Counted from the stretch's first letter, positions 41,168 to 52,471 are shown. The stretch: 64,000 bases of DNA from Anaerolineae bacterium (GCA_023382655.1 JAHDWK010000032.1:1-64000), one strand, 5' to 3'. Translations and numbers: made by a program. Notes: generated by a model from the sequence alone, not told the origin.

Positions 41168-43222
41168 TTAGAACCCAGCTACTTCAGCTTCAGTTTCTAT
41201 GAAGGTGATGGCATCATCCCAGGGTTCAGGCACACGGCCGTCAGGCACGGCCAATAGCGTCCCATCAAAAGAAACAGCGCGGACATTGGTGGCATTTTCG
41301 TAGTCCGGGTCAGGCGTCCGCACCAGTTGTCCATCCTGCATAGACCAGACACCAAAGTCACCGCCGTAAAACAGACCAATAACAGATTGTCCATCGGGCA
41401 TGACGAGGAATTCGCGTACCCGCACCGGCACTTGTTCGCCAGTTTCCATGCCTTCAACTGTGAAGTTTTCCAGAGCACCGACTGGAGTCAGAGCCGGCGT
41501 CTGCCAACGGATCAGGTTGCAATCAAATCCGGCGGATAGGAGTTCACCGGACGGCAAATAACTCACGGCCGTTACCCGATCCTGGTGGGCAATGGTGGTG
41601 TTGATCACGTTTCCATCGGTGAAATTCCGCAACTCAATGTGACCATCGAGATAGGCTAAAGCGAAACTCTGGCTGTCCGGCGCAAATGCTATGCTCGTTG
41701 CCGGAAAACGGTGCCGCAGCGTTCCATCGGCACGGTGATAAATTTTGACTTCATCCACATACGTTGCACCCACCCATTGATTGTCAGGCGAGACAGCCAG
41801 TTGGAGGATGGGGGATTCATACGCATCCACACTTTCCAATACCGTGCCATCGCTCAAACGCCGGATTTGTAAACGGCCGTCTTGCAACCCCGCCACCCAC
41901 GTCTGCCCATCCGGGGAAAGTTCAATATCAACTACCCTTTCCTCGATGGCATACAGGAGGTTGCCACTGGCTACTCGATGAAAACGTAAACTGGTGTATT
42001 TGCCAAAGTCACCTCCATATCCAGGCCCTTCATAAATCATTGCGGCGATCTGCTTATCAGGTGATATTGCCAGGTGATCGGGTGTAGGTGGTTCTGGCGC
42101 ATCCCAGTAGACGACAGGCTCGTTACAAACGTATTTCGTAGCTCCTGTTAGACTGGGAATCCCATCAGCCGAGAAGAAGGTGTTGTTATTATCTGCGTCT
42201 TGAACTTCGATTCGACCCGTTACAAAGGTGTAATCGAGGATTTCAACAATCAAAAAGCGAAGCTCATCTTCTGTCAGGAATACTACATCGCTGACAGTTG
42301 GCTGGTAATAATCTAATCCATCTTCTCGATGAAGAACAGCCTGTCGAGTTTCTTCCAGACTGTAGTCTGCTTCCAAGCCATAAATATCAACTTTATCATC
42401 AGATTGCGACCAGATCGCAACTCGTGAACCTGTGGGAGAGAACTCAATCCTGGGATTAAATTCATATCCGGGCCGAAAAGATGCCAGCACCATTCCATTG
42501 CGGCTGTCCCACAATTCAATGGTTTCACGGATTTGATTATTCCTGATGGTTCTCTTTGTGATGCCTAAGACGTGGCCATTTGGTGAAAATTGTACCCATT
42601 TTACTTCATTACCTTCAAAAAGCAATTCTGGTGGTTCAAGCTGCCAGACCTGCAATTCTTCACCCCATGTCACCAGGGCGACTTTGTCACCGGTGGGGGA
42701 AATGGACACGGCCGTGACGTTTCCCGTTGTCTCGATTGCTGTTGGTTTGGCGCTCAAATCATGGATGTCATGAATGTAGACGCCTGACCCACTGGCGACC
42801 GCTACCCATTGCCCATCGGCGGACAGGTCAATATCCGTGATCACGCCCCGACCCCAACGGCCCAATTCGGTCATCTGGGTAACATTCTCCACTGTGATGA
42901 CAGCGCCGCTGCCGGGCATAGGGGTGCCTGGTTCCACCCATACGGCCGTTGTCGCTGTTGGTGTAGGTGTGATCGTGGGGCTGGTTGTAGCCGTGGGCGT
43001 GTCGGTTGCCGTTGGCGTTTTTGAGGGTGTGCTTGTAGCTGTTTGGGTGTGGGTAGGAGGGGGTGTGGGCGTCGCTGAAGGTTGTACAGGTGTTGATGTA
43101 ATCGTCAACATAGCCACAACCTGTGTCGGCGTGGCCGGTATTTCTTCCTCAACACAAGCGACGAGGAGAATGAGTGACCCAAAAGTAAGTAAAAATAGAA
43201 CGAGAGAGAATTTTTTGATCAT
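41168..43222 (-). CDS. WD40-repeat lipoprotein, truncated by an in-frame stop
   Basis: A 684-aa surface protein. It starts with a lipoprotein signal (MIKKFSLVLFLLTFGSLILL then VAC), so Cys ~25 would be lipidated. Residues ~35-105 are a Thr/Pro-rich spacer (SATPTPPPTHTQTATSTP), and the rest is a beta-propeller array with blades such as ITDIDLSADGQWVAVASGSG, TAVSISPTGDKVALVTWG and LQLAVSPDNQWVGATYVD. The stop at 41168 cuts a blade in the middle; the remaining two half-blades follow in frame. I start at ATG 43222; the upstream GTG-type alternatives lack a signal. Role may be protein binding at the cell surface. Confidence 0.85.
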   Translation of the reverse strand: MIKKFSLVLFLLTFGSLILLVACVEEEIPATPTQVVAMLTITSTPVQPSATPTPPPTHTQTATSTPSKTPTATDTPTATTSPTITPTPTATTAVWVEPGTPMPGSGAVITVENVTQMTELGRWGRGVITDIDLSADGQWVAVASGSGVYIHDIHDLSAKPTAIETTGNVTAVSISPTGDKVALVTWGEELQVWQLEPPELLFEGNEVKWVQFSPNGHVLGITKRTIRNNQIRETIELWDSRNGMVLASFRPGYEFNPRIEFSPTGSRVAIWSQSDDKVDIYGLEADYSLEETRQAVLHREDGLDYYQPTVSDVVFLTEDELRFLIVEILDYTFVTGRIEVQDADNNNTFFSADGIPSLTGATKYVCNEPVVYWDAPEPPTPDHLAISPDKQIAAMIYEGPGYGGDFGKYTSLRFHRVASGNLLYAIEERVVDIELSPDGQTWVAGLQDGRLQIRRLSDGTVLESVDAYESPILQLAVSPDNQWVGATYVDEVKIYHRADGTLRHRFPATSIAFAPDSQSFALAYLDGHIELRNFTDGNVINTTIAHQDRVTAVSYLPSGELLSAGFDCNLIRWQTPALTPVGALENFTVEGMETGEQVPVRVREFLVMPDGQSVIGLFYGGDFGVWSMQDGQLVRTPDPDYENATNVRAVSFDGTLLAVPDGRVPEPWDDAITFIETEAEVAGF

Positions 43223-43305
43223 GGCATGATCATAACGGTCAGCAGAAATCTTGCCTACATAATCACCCAACGCCTTTCAGACGAGACCTGTGTGACTAGA
43301 TGTGG

Positions 43306-43325
43306 ATTCCCGCCTGCGCGGGAAT
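43306..43325. repeat. ATTCCCGC palindrome
   Basis: ATTCCCGC and GCGGGAAT flank CTGC, inside the longer context GTGGATTCCCGC..GAATGACAG. Nearly this sequence is a dispersed palindrome in many unrelated bacteria. It lies between the WD40 lipoprotein and methyltransferase genes, both on the minus strand. Confidence 0.8.
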
Positions 43326-43345
43326 GACAGGTACATGTGGTTGGT

Positions 43346-43966
43346 TTAACGTTTACTAGAGAAACGCACCAGCCAGTTTTCGCCGGTGGGGGAAAGGCTG
43401 GGGTTGAGCCAGCCGTCTATGATGGTCAGACCGGCCGTGTGCAGGGCGGCGTCAAAATGATCAGGCTGCCAGAAAGTGAAAAAGCGAGGGGTGTGACGGC
43501 CGTAAGGCGAATCCACCCACCTTTCCCCATCCCCTTGTTTGACGGAGGTAAGCAGTACACCGCCTGGTTTTAAGACCCGGCCAAATTCGGCCAGCGTGGC
43601 CGGTACGTCGGCGCGAGAGATGTGCAGCAGCGAGGCGCACACCCACAAGCCATCGGCGCAGGCAGTGGGCAGGGGCAAACGGCGCATATCTGCCTGGGCA
43701 CAGGCCAGAGACAACCCCAGGTCGCGCTGTCCGGCCAGCATCATACCGAGTGAGTAATCGAGGCCAAAAGCGCGGAGATGATGTTGTTGGAACACGGCCG
43801 TGTCAAACCCTGGCCCGCAGCCTACATCAAACACCATCCCGTCCGGTTTCACCAATTCTATAAAGCGGAGGATGGTTGGCTCCAGCACCGCTCGATCCTG
43901 CCATGTCTGCGCATAATCTGGGGCAATGCGGTCATATGTCTGGCGAGTCTGGTTTACTTCGTTCAT
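43346..43966 (-). CDS. SAM-dependent methyltransferase (Methyltransf_11 type)
   Basis: A 206-aa class I methyltransferase. Motif I is VFDVGCGPGFDTAVF, motif II acidic residue is in AFGLDYSLGMM, and the motif III/IV region is ADGLWVCASLLHI with the post-motif RVLKPGGVLLTSVKQG. Substrate unknown. Its ATG overlaps the TGA of the Ser/Thr kinase gene by 4 nt (ATGA), so the two are translationally coupled, an unusual partnership worth noting. The region before the WD40 gene holds an ATTCCCGC palindrome. Confidence 0.9.
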   Translation of the reverse strand: MNEVNQTRQTYDRIAPDYAQTWQDRAVLEPTILRFIELVKPDGMVFDVGCGPGFDTAVFQQHHLRAFGLDYSLGMMLAGQRDLGLSLACAQADMRRLPLPTACADGLWVCASLLHISRADVPATLAEFGRVLKPGGVLLTSVKQGDGERWVDSPYGRHTPRFFTFWQPDHFDAALHTAGLTIIDGWLNPSLSPTGENWLVRFSSKR

Positions 43967-46071
43967 AGGGTGTTGCCAGACCTGTAGAGGATGCGGCTCA
44001 CCGTGCCCGGATTGGGGGGAGCGGAACTTTCGGTGGTGGGCACGGCCGTGCTGTCTGGCGTGGGCGTGGCTGAGGATGGTGTCGGCGTGGGGCCGCCCGG
44101 TGCCAGCGTCGTCGCCGTCAGATCATCCAGATAGATGACGCCCTGGCCGGTGTAGGCATTATCCTTGTCATCCAGCACAAAGCCGCGAAAGGAGATCGGA
44201 TAATCCACATTGGGATCATTGCCACCGCTGATTACCGTCCAGGGCCAGCTTTGATTGGTGTCAATGTAACCGGTCATTTGCCGCCAGCCGGTGTGGGTGA
44301 CACGGCCAAAGGGCACCTGCCAGGTTTGCCCGCCCGCGTCTTGAATCCAGGCGTTCAGGAAGTGGCCGCTGCCGTCGCCATATACCCACAGTTGCAGTGC
44401 ATTGGGCGTACCACCGATGGCATTGCTTTGCATGAACACCACATAATCATTCTCCGGCGTGTTGAATTGATAGTCCAGTTTGCCAGAGGCCGAGCCGCCG
44501 TGCGCCTGCTCGGTGGAGCGAGTGAAGCTGCCGTTAGCTTCTGTGCCCCGCCCCCACAGACCGAAGTTTTCAAAGCCCATGGGTAGCCCTTCGCCGCTGC
44601 CACCGCCGCCAACGGGGTTGGATGAACTACCGGAACCGCTGGTGGCAGTGGCGACGGCCGTTGGCGGAGCAGCAGTAGGCGAAGCAATAACCTGGGTGGT
44701 GCTTGTGGCTGTGGGTGTGTGCGTGGATGCTTCGGTCGGCGTGGGTGTTTCTGTGGGAGGAACGGTGGGGGTTTCGGTGGGGGTATGGCTGGGCGTGGGA
44801 GTAGCACTGAGCGCCGCTTCCAGCGTAGCCAGGGAAGCCAGCAGATCATCAACGGGGGTTTCTGTCGGTGGTGCAGCCGTGGCGGTGTGGGTTGGCGTAT
44901 CCGTAGCGATGGCCACAACCTCAGGAACGGCCGTAGCTGTTGGCGATAATGCCTGAAGTAAAGGTCTGGCAGCCAGCGCCCCACCAATACACAGAACCAG
45001 CAGCAAAACAGTGAGCGTCGGTATGAGCCAGGACGGCCGTTTCTTTTCCGTGGGCAGCGGTGGTGGGGGTGTGACGACGGCCGTTTCTGGGACCGGGCTG
45101 GCAATCTCGGTGACGGGAACAGGGGTGCGCTGGATGATGTTTTCGCGGGTGATCAGGTGCGCGCCTGTGCCTGGCTGTGTGCCCACCCAGGTGCCAAAGG
45201 CGTCTATCTGGTCGGCGGCTCTTTCGGCCACCAGCGCCTCGTCCAAGGCGTGCAGGAGGTCATCCGCCGTCTGGTAGCGATAGTTGGGGTCTTTTTCCAG
45301 GCATTTTTGCAGCACCAGCCAGGTGGTGTAGGTGATGTCGGGTCGGATTTCGGTGATGGGCCGTGGTGGGGTGTTCAGGTGTTGGTTGAGAACGGCCCAG
45401 GGGGTGTCGCCATCAAACAAACGGCGACCAGAAAAGAGTTCATAGAAGATGACACCCAACGAGTAGATGTCGGAACGGCCGTCCACGTGGCTGGATGTAG
45501 CCTGCTCTGGGGACATATAGGTGGGTGTGCCTACCAGGGCATGGGTGCGCGTCAGCCCTGGTTTGTCCTGTACCTGGGCAATGCCCAGGTCGGTGAGAAC
45601 CGGCGTGCCGTCTTCGCGCAGTAAAATGTTACTGGGTTTGATGTCACGGTGGACGACGCCGGCTTTGTGGGCCACGGCCAACGCCTCGGCAATCTGGTGT
45701 ACAATGCCAATGGCCGTGGCGGTATCCAGCAGTTTGCCGGTTTTGGCGAGTTCCACCAGCCTGTCCTGCAACGTGCCGCCAGGGATGTACTCCATGGCGA
45801 TGTAATAATGACCGTCATCGGTGACATCGGTGGTATAAATTTGCACGATGTGATGGTGACGCAGGCGGGCCACCGTTTTGGCTTCGCGTTGGAAGCGTTT
45901 CACAAAATCGGGGTCGCTGCCGAGGGTGGGGAAGAGGAGTTTGATGGCCGACGGCCGTTCTAACCACTCATCATATGCCAGAAAAACATCGGCCATGCCA
46001 CCCCGTTGAATATGTTTTTGAATGACGTAATGTCCGATCTGTTTACCTATCCAGCTTTCTGGGTCAATCAT
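43963..46071 (-). CDS. Transmembrane Ser/Thr protein kinase with extracellular CBM-like domain
   Basis: A 702-aa receptor kinase. Residues ~10-275 form a Hanks-type kinase: glycine loop IQRGGMADVFLAYD, ATP lysine in PSAIKLLF, catalytic VVHRDIKPSNIL, DLG in place of DFG (VLTDLGIAQVQ) and GTPTYMSPEQA. A single helix near residue 350 (WLIPTLTVLLLVLCIGGALA) is followed by a Thr/Pro-rich stalk. A ~160-residue beta-sandwich (GFENFGLWGRGTEANGSF onward, with LQLWVYGDGSGHFLNAW and VIYLDDLTATT) resembles carbohydrate-binding modules. PASTA domains are absent. GGAG precedes the ATG at 46071. It probably senses cell-wall or extracellular sugar. Confidence 0.9.
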   Translation of the reverse strand: MIDPESWIGKQIGHYVIQKHIQRGGMADVFLAYDEWLERPSAIKLLFPTLGSDPDFVKRFQREAKTVARLRHHHIVQIYTTDVTDDGHYYIAMEYIPGGTLQDRLVELAKTGKLLDTATAIGIVHQIAEALAVAHKAGVVHRDIKPSNILLREDGTPVLTDLGIAQVQDKPGLTRTHALVGTPTYMSPEQATSSHVDGRSDIYSLGVIFYELFSGRRLFDGDTPWAVLNQHLNTPPRPITEIRPDITYTTWLVLQKCLEKDPNYRYQTADDLLHALDEALVAERAADQIDAFGTWVGTQPGTGAHLITRENIIQRTPVPVTEIASPVPETAVVTPPPPLPTEKKRPSWLIPTLTVLLLVLCIGGALAARPLLQALSPTATAVPEVVAIATDTPTHTATAAPPTETPVDDLLASLATLEAALSATPTPSHTPTETPTVPPTETPTPTEASTHTPTATSTTQVIASPTAAPPTAVATATSGSGSSSNPVGGGGSGEGLPMGFENFGLWGRGTEANGSFTRSTEQAHGGSASGKLDYQFNTPENDYVVFMQSNAIGGTPNALQLWVYGDGSGHFLNAWIQDAGGQTWQVPFGRVTHTGWRQMTGYIDTNQSWPWTVISGGNDPNVDYPISFRGFVLDDKDNAYTGQGVIYLDDLTATTLAPGGPTPTPSSATPTPDSTAVPTTESSAPPNPGTVSRILYRSGNTL

Positions 46072-46240
46072 CAACTTTTCTCCGCCAACACCCATCGTCT
46101 TGAGGAGGCAACCAACCGGGTCTGACGAGGGGCATTATAGTCCATTTCATCCTGGCTGGCACGGGAAGAGTGTGTTAAAGTGTTCGGGTTTCACGTGTCA
46201 ACTGTCTGGTGTAGCATGGACACCTAAATAGTAAAGGACT

Positions 46241-47119
46241 ATGGTTACGATTTTTCTGTTTTTCAATTTTGCGTTGATGTTGGTGATACCGGTCGGTTTG
46301 GGCTGGTTTATTGCCAATCGCCTGCGGATGAGTTGGCGATTTTTTGTAGTAGGGATGGGCGGATTTGTGTTGTCACAGGTGTTACATATCCCTTTCAACT
46401 GGCTGGTGCTGCAACAATGGGCGCTGCTGCCAGGGGACACGGCCGTAACCCGTAACCTGCTCCTCCTTGCTCTCTTTCTGGGGCTGTCCGCCGGTGTTTT
46501 TGAAGAAGTGACGCGCTGGGCCATTTATCGCGTTGGCATTAAAGACGCCCGCACCTGGGGCAAGGGTCTCATGTATGGCGCCGGTTGGGGCGGCGTGGAA
46601 GCGATGTTGTTGGGAGCCATTGGCCTGCTCAACTTTGTCATTTTGTTGGGGATGCAACAGGGTTACTTTTGGGGGCTGATACCTGACGGGCAGGAGGAGT
46701 TGGTCTGGCAGCAAATTGATGCCATGTTTGGCCTGCCCTGGTATATGACCCTTTTAGGCGCTTTGGAGCGGATGTTTGCCATTTGTCTGCATCTGGCGCT
46801 GTCCGTGATGGTGCTGCAACTCTTTTTGCGGCGGAACTGGCTATGGTTAATGGCGGCGATTTTGTGGCACGCGGCGGTGAATGCTACGGCCGTGTTCATC
46901 GTTCAGTACACCACACCTTTGCTTGGTTCAAATCAGGCTGGTTTGCTCACCGAAGCCATCATTGGCATTTATGCCCTGCTCAGCCTGGTTATTCTCTTCA
47001 AACTGCGAACGCCGGAACCAGAACCAGTCGTAATTGAATCTTTGCCGCCACCGCCGCCTGTACAACCACTGGACGGCGCGGTATCCGCAGAGACGCTGGA
47101 AAAAAGTAAGTATTCGTAG
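46241..47119 (+). CDS. YhfC-family intramembrane metalloprotease-like protein
   Basis: A 292-aa protein with about eight membrane helices. The family motifs are present: AGVFEEVTRWAIY (EExxR), the glycine-rich YGAGWGGVEAMLLGAIG and a late histidine in LWHAAVNATAVFI. These glutamates and histidine resemble the CPBP/Abi protease active site, so proteolysis in the membrane is plausible, though unproven for YhfC. The C-terminus is proline-rich and cytoplasmic. AAAGGA precedes the ATG. It stands alone, divergent from the Ser/Thr kinase gene. Confidence 0.85.
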   Translation: MVTIFLFFNFALMLVIPVGLGWFIANRLRMSWRFFVVGMGGFVLSQVLHIPFNWLVLQQWALLPGDTAVTRNLLLLALFLGLSAGVFEEVTRWAIYRVGIKDARTWGKGLMYGAGWGGVEAMLLGAIGLLNFVILLGMQQGYFWGLIPDGQEELVWQQIDAMFGLPWYMTLLGALERMFAICLHLALSVMVLQLFLRRNWLWLMAAILWHAAVNATAVFIVQYTTPLLGSNQAGLLTEAIIGIYALLSLVILFKLRTPEPEPVVIESLPPPPPVQPLDGAVSAETLEKSKYS

Positions 47120-47123
47120 CGGC

Positions 47124-48260
47124 CTATTCTTTATCGTCCTTTTTAGGGGGTGGTGGGGGCGGTGAATTGCTTGGTTTAATCGCCTTCAAAATGTCATACC
47201 AGAAAGAAGACCCCTGGGAGACGGCTAACCAGGTAAACATCAGCCCCAGGATCATGGTGGCCCAACCTGACGTGGTTGTCGGCAGCGGCGCTCGCCACCA
47301 GGGTAGTGGTAGTTGCAGCCCTTCCAGACTTTGGATAATGTCAGAAATAAGCTGCACTTGAATTTGAATCTGTTCTATACTCGCCTCGCTCCCCTCCGGG
47401 GGGGTGGTCACTTCTGGCGGAAATTGATTCAGAATTCCTTCAACCGCAGTCATATCCACCGGTTGAATTATAAACGCGCGGGCAATAGCAATGGTGTCGC
47501 CTCCCACCGTCAGCGTGACAATGAACGAGATGAAAATGACCCAACGTCGTACCTGTCGCCCAAACAGGTCGCCCACATTTTTCATGGCGTCGTCATACCA
47601 GGCTTCAATACGGGCGCGTGCCTGGTTAATATCGTTCACACCAAAATCCATTGCATTTGCCAATGCTTTGCGGGCTTTGCTGCCCTCGGGCAATTGTTGG
47701 ATGCCCGCCCGAATACGCGCCAACTGGCTTTCAGGCGACCCCAACAGTAAATCCAATGTGCCGAGCAAGGCGACGCGCAAACTACGCGCGGCGTCTTCAT
47801 CCGGCAAAGAATGGATCACGTCGCGTAGTTGGGTAAGCAATTCTTCGTCATTGTCATACTTCAGTAGTGTTTCAATTTTCTGCCGGGTGACCTTATCCAG
47901 GGTAAATGTGTCCAGAATGCGGTCCAGGGCCAGGTGGACGGCCGTTATCAGATATTGGTTGTCCTGTGGCTGTAGCAGTTCCAAGATGGCCAGGGAAAAG
48001 GTGCTTTTAGGGATTTCACACACATCCCTTTCTTTGGTAAACAGCCGCTTACCCAACGGTTTTAACGTTTGCACCAGCCCCAGGTTCATAAATTCCTGGC
48101 TTTTTTCTTCCATCAGGTCAATCAAAACTTGGGACAGCGCCCTGGCGCGCAGGTCAAAGGATATTTTGATGATCTGTGTGGTGGCGTTCACAATCAGACC
48201 CAGCGCATAATAAATGAGAATAAGGCCAAGGCCAACACTGATGACGGTTGATAGGGACAT
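47124..48260 (-). CDS. Hypothetical membrane protein with central helical domain
   Basis: A 378-aa protein. An N-terminal membrane helix (VISVGLGLILIYYALGLIV) is followed by a ~200-residue helical, charged region (residues ~30-230) containing QARARIEAWYDDAMKNVGDLFGRQVRRW. A second helix pair lies at ~240-260 and a third at ~335-355 (WATMILGLMFTWLAVSQGSS). The tail is SPPPPPPKKDDKE. The arrangement occurs in uncharacterised proteins of Chloroflexota and cyanobacteria, by recollection; no function is known. AGGAGG precedes the ATG and the repeat at 48272-48311 lies just upstream. It converges on the YhfC gene with 4 nt between. Confidence 0.85.
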   Translation of the reverse strand: MSLSTVISVGLGLILIYYALGLIVNATTQIIKISFDLRARALSQVLIDLMEEKSQEFMNLGLVQTLKPLGKRLFTKERDVCEIPKSTFSLAILELLQPQDNQYLITAVHLALDRILDTFTLDKVTRQKIETLLKYDNDEELLTQLRDVIHSLPDEDAARSLRVALLGTLDLLLGSPESQLARIRAGIQQLPEGSKARKALANAMDFGVNDINQARARIEAWYDDAMKNVGDLFGRQVRRWVIFISFIVTLTVGGDTIAIARAFIIQPVDMTAVEGILNQFPPEVTTPPEGSEASIEQIQIQVQLISDIIQSLEGLQLPLPWWRAPLPTTTSGWATMILGLMFTWLAVSQGSSFWYDILKAIKPSNSPPPPPPKKDDKE

Positions 48261-48271
48261 AGGGAACCTCC

Positions 48272-48311
48272 TATGGAATTATGAATTATGAATTGTGAAT
48301 TATGAAGGATG
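48272..48311. repeat. Tandem heptamers (AATTATG type)
   Basis: AATTATG, AATTATG, AATTGTG and AATTATG run in tandem just upstream of the ribosome site of the minus-strand membrane protein gene. The same 7-nt period as the GC-rich hairpins is seen, but without an inverted arm. Confidence 0.8.
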
Positions 48312-48474
48312 ATTTTTATCCTTGTGGTGCGCTCTGCGCATGGGGAACTCCTGGATAGTGGCTGGCGGCTGGTACAAGCAACCACCACAATTTTCAACAG
48401 TGTAGCAGACAGGCCATACGCCGACAAACAATTGTTGTTACCCGTGCTGTTCCTGTGTACAATCCGTTGGCAGT

Positions 48475-48523
48475 ACCGTAAAACGTGAGGCGTAACCCGT
48501 AACCCGTAAGCCGATTACGGATT
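48475..48523. repeat. Heptamer-iterated element before tRNA-Leu
   Basis: GGCGTAA, CCCGTAA, CCCGTAA and GCCGATT words run in tandem and end in TTACGGATTTC, which can pair with part of the CCGTAA words. It ends about 10 nt before the tRNA, so it lies in the tRNA promoter or leader region. Confidence 0.75.
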
Positions 48524-48532
48524 TCTAAACAA

Positions 48533-48615
48533 GGGGCGGTGGCGAAATGGCAGACGCGACGGACTTAAAATCCGTTGGAGGCGACTCCGTGTGGGTTCGA
48601 GTCCCACCCGCCCTA
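48533..48615 (+). tRNA. tRNA-Leu (anticodon UAA)
   Basis: A complete class II tRNA of 83 nt. The acceptor GGGGCGG pairs with CCGCCCT, U8 follows, and the D-stem is GCG/CGC. The anticodon stem-loop is ACGGA-CTTAAAA-TCCGT with anticodon TAA. A long variable arm (TGGAGGCGACTCCG) is present, the T-arm is GTGGG-TTCGAGT-CCCAC, and the discriminator is A as expected for leucine. CCA is not encoded. A strong terminator hairpin follows. Confidence 0.97.
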
Positions 48616-48620
48616 TTGGA

Positions 48621-48649
48621 AAATGGCCCGCATGGGCCATTTTTTGTTG
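48621..48649 (+). terminator. Rho-independent terminator of tRNA-Leu
   Basis: AAATGGCCC (48621-48629), loop GCAT and GGGCCATTT (48634-48642) form a perfect 9-bp stem followed by TTTTTG. It starts 5 nt after the tRNA. Confidence 0.88.
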
Positions 48650-48747
48650 ACATGGTGACAAGGTGAAGGGGTGAAGGGGTGACAATGCTCTTGCGCCTCC
48701 TCTTTATTCTTAAGCTCCTTTTCCTCTTTGCGCGTTTGTGTTGAAAA

Positions 48748-50208
48748 ATGGAACCACACGAGCTTGAAAAGCAGATAGCGACACAATGCCGAATGAGTCT
48801 GCCACCGGAAGCACGGCTGGTGGTGGGCGTTTCCGGTGGGCCGGATTCGTTGGCGCTGTTGCATGTGCTGGCGCGGGTGGTGGGGCCGGAGCGGTTGGTG
48901 GCGGCGCATTTGCATCATGGGCTGCGCCCGGAGGCGGATGGCGAACTGCTCTTTGTGGTTAAAACGGCCGTGTCCTGGCAAATCCCCATCGTGGTAGACA
49001 AAGTAGATGTACCGGCGCTGGCACAGGCTAACGGCTGGTCAACGGAAGAGGCCGCCCGCCATGCCCGCTACCGCTTTCTGGCGGAAACGGCCGTGCAAGA
49101 AGCCACCACCTTTGTCGCCGTTGCCCATCATGCCGATGACCAGGCGGAAACGGTGCTGCTGCACCTGATTCGGGGCAGTGGACTGGCCGGACTGCGCGGC
49201 ATGTTGCCTGTTTCGCCATTGCCGGGTGCGCCAGAATTGACGTTGTTACGGCCGTTGCTCGCCGTGCCCCGTCGGGACATTGAAGCGTACTGTGCCGCTC
49301 ACCAGCTTCAGCCTGTGTATGACCAGAGCAATGCCGACACCACTTATTTGCGCAACCGCATTCGCCATGAACTGCTGCCGCTGCTGGCGCAGTACAATCC
49401 ACAAATCAGCCACCATTTGCAGCAGTTGGCGGCCATCTCGGCCGCCGATTATGCTTTGCTGGAGGAGTGGTTCCAACCGTTCTGGCAGTCGGTGTATGTG
49501 GAGCAGGGGGATGGTTGGGTGGCGTTGGCGCGGACGCGCTGGCTTGAACTGCCGCTCAGCCACCGCCGGTTGGGGCTGCGGTGGGCGATGTTGGCGTTAC
49601 GGCCGTCACAAACCGACATCTCTTTTCAGGTGGTAGAACTGGCGCGGGAACTGGTGGAGAAAGGCGTTACCGGTTCGCAGATGGATTTGCCCGGTAGGTT
49701 GACGCTGCGGCTGGAGTATGAACGCATCTTGTTTGCCGCAGCAGAAACGGCCAATTCGACGGCGTTCAGTGCAGGTATACCACCCGCCTTTGGCCCGCAA
49801 TTGCCCCATACCCACCCCGTGCAGTTGACCATTCCCGGCCAGATGGCATTGGGCGGCGGCTGGTGGTTGTATGTGCAGGAATATGAGGGAGATAGAGATG
49901 TTATTCCCGTAAATACAGACCCCTGGGTGGCGCTTGTGGATGTGGGCGACCGGGACACGCTGACGGTGCGCCCCCGGCTGTCCGGTGAACGTTTCCAACC
50001 ATTGGGAATGCAAGGCCGTCACGCCATCGTGAAAGAGGTGATGATCAACCGCAAGGTAGCACAGGGATTACGGCCGTTGTGGCCCATCGTGGCCCATGAG
50101 GAACATCTAGTGTGGCTGGTGGGGCATCAGGTGGACGAACGGGTCAGGGTTACGGCCGTGTCCCCCCGCATCATCCGTCTCACCTGCCGCCGGGTTAGGG
50201 TAGTGTAG
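48748..50208 (+). CDS. tilS: tRNA(Ile)-lysidine synthetase
   Basis: A 486-aa enzyme that adds lysine to C34 of tRNA-Ile(CAU) so that it reads AUA. The PP-loop SGGPDSLALLHVL is near residue 30, with HHGLRPEADGE, STEEAARHARYRFL and HHADDQAETVLLHLIRGSGLAGLRG, all TilS motifs. The C-terminal domain ends with RLSGERFQPLGMQGRHAIVKEVMINRKV, the tRNA-binding part. The length matches the long two-domain form. No Shine-Dalgarno sequence is evident before the ATG. It follows tRNA-Leu. Confidence 0.96.
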   Translation: MEPHELEKQIATQCRMSLPPEARLVVGVSGGPDSLALLHVLARVVGPERLVAAHLHHGLRPEADGELLFVVKTAVSWQIPIVVDKVDVPALAQANGWSTEEAARHARYRFLAETAVQEATTFVAVAHHADDQAETVLLHLIRGSGLAGLRGMLPVSPLPGAPELTLLRPLLAVPRRDIEAYCAAHQLQPVYDQSNADTTYLRNRIRHELLPLLAQYNPQISHHLQQLAAISAADYALLEEWFQPFWQSVYVEQGDGWVALARTRWLELPLSHRRLGLRWAMLALRPSQTDISFQVVELARELVEKGVTGSQMDLPGRLTLRLEYERILFAAAETANSTAFSAGIPPAFGPQLPHTHPVQLTIPGQMALGGGWWLYVQEYEGDRDVIPVNTDPWVALVDVGDRDTLTVRPRLSGERFQPLGMQGRHAIVKEVMINRKVAQGLRPLWPIVAHEEHLVWLVGHQVDERVRVTAVSPRIIRLTCRRVRVV

Positions 50209-50213
50209 TACCA

Positions 50214-50272
50214 GGCAAGGGGCAAAACCGTTTTTGTTGACCAGATCGGTACAGCCCCTTGCCCGGCACTTC
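50214..50272. repeat. Hairpin element A flanking glgX
   Basis: GGCAAGGGGC (50214-50223) pairs perfectly with GCCCCTTGCC (50254-50263); the loop begins AAAACCGTTTTTG and CGGCACTTCGCA follows the stem. A related element lies at 52391-52455 on the other side of glgX in the same orientation. Confidence 0.7.
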
Positions 50273-50289
50273 GCAGAACGGGTATTCGC

Positions 50290-52368
<2,079 letters not shown>

Positions 52369-52390
52369 GCCCCTATTGTAGAGGTTTCAA

Positions 52391-52455
52391 AGTGCCGGGC
52401 ACAGGGCAAAACCATTTTTGGCATAATCTTCACGCCCTGCGCCGGCACTGCGCAA
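52391..52455. repeat. Hairpin element B flanking glgX
   Basis: AGTGCCGG (52391-52398) pairs with CCGGCACT (52442-52449), and CAGGGC pairs with GCCCTG inside it. The loop AAAACCATTTTTGG and the flank CACTGCGCAAAAG match element A at 50214-50272. It separates glgX from pckA on the minus strand. Confidence 0.7.
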
Positions 52456-52471
52456 AAGTAGGAGGCAATTG

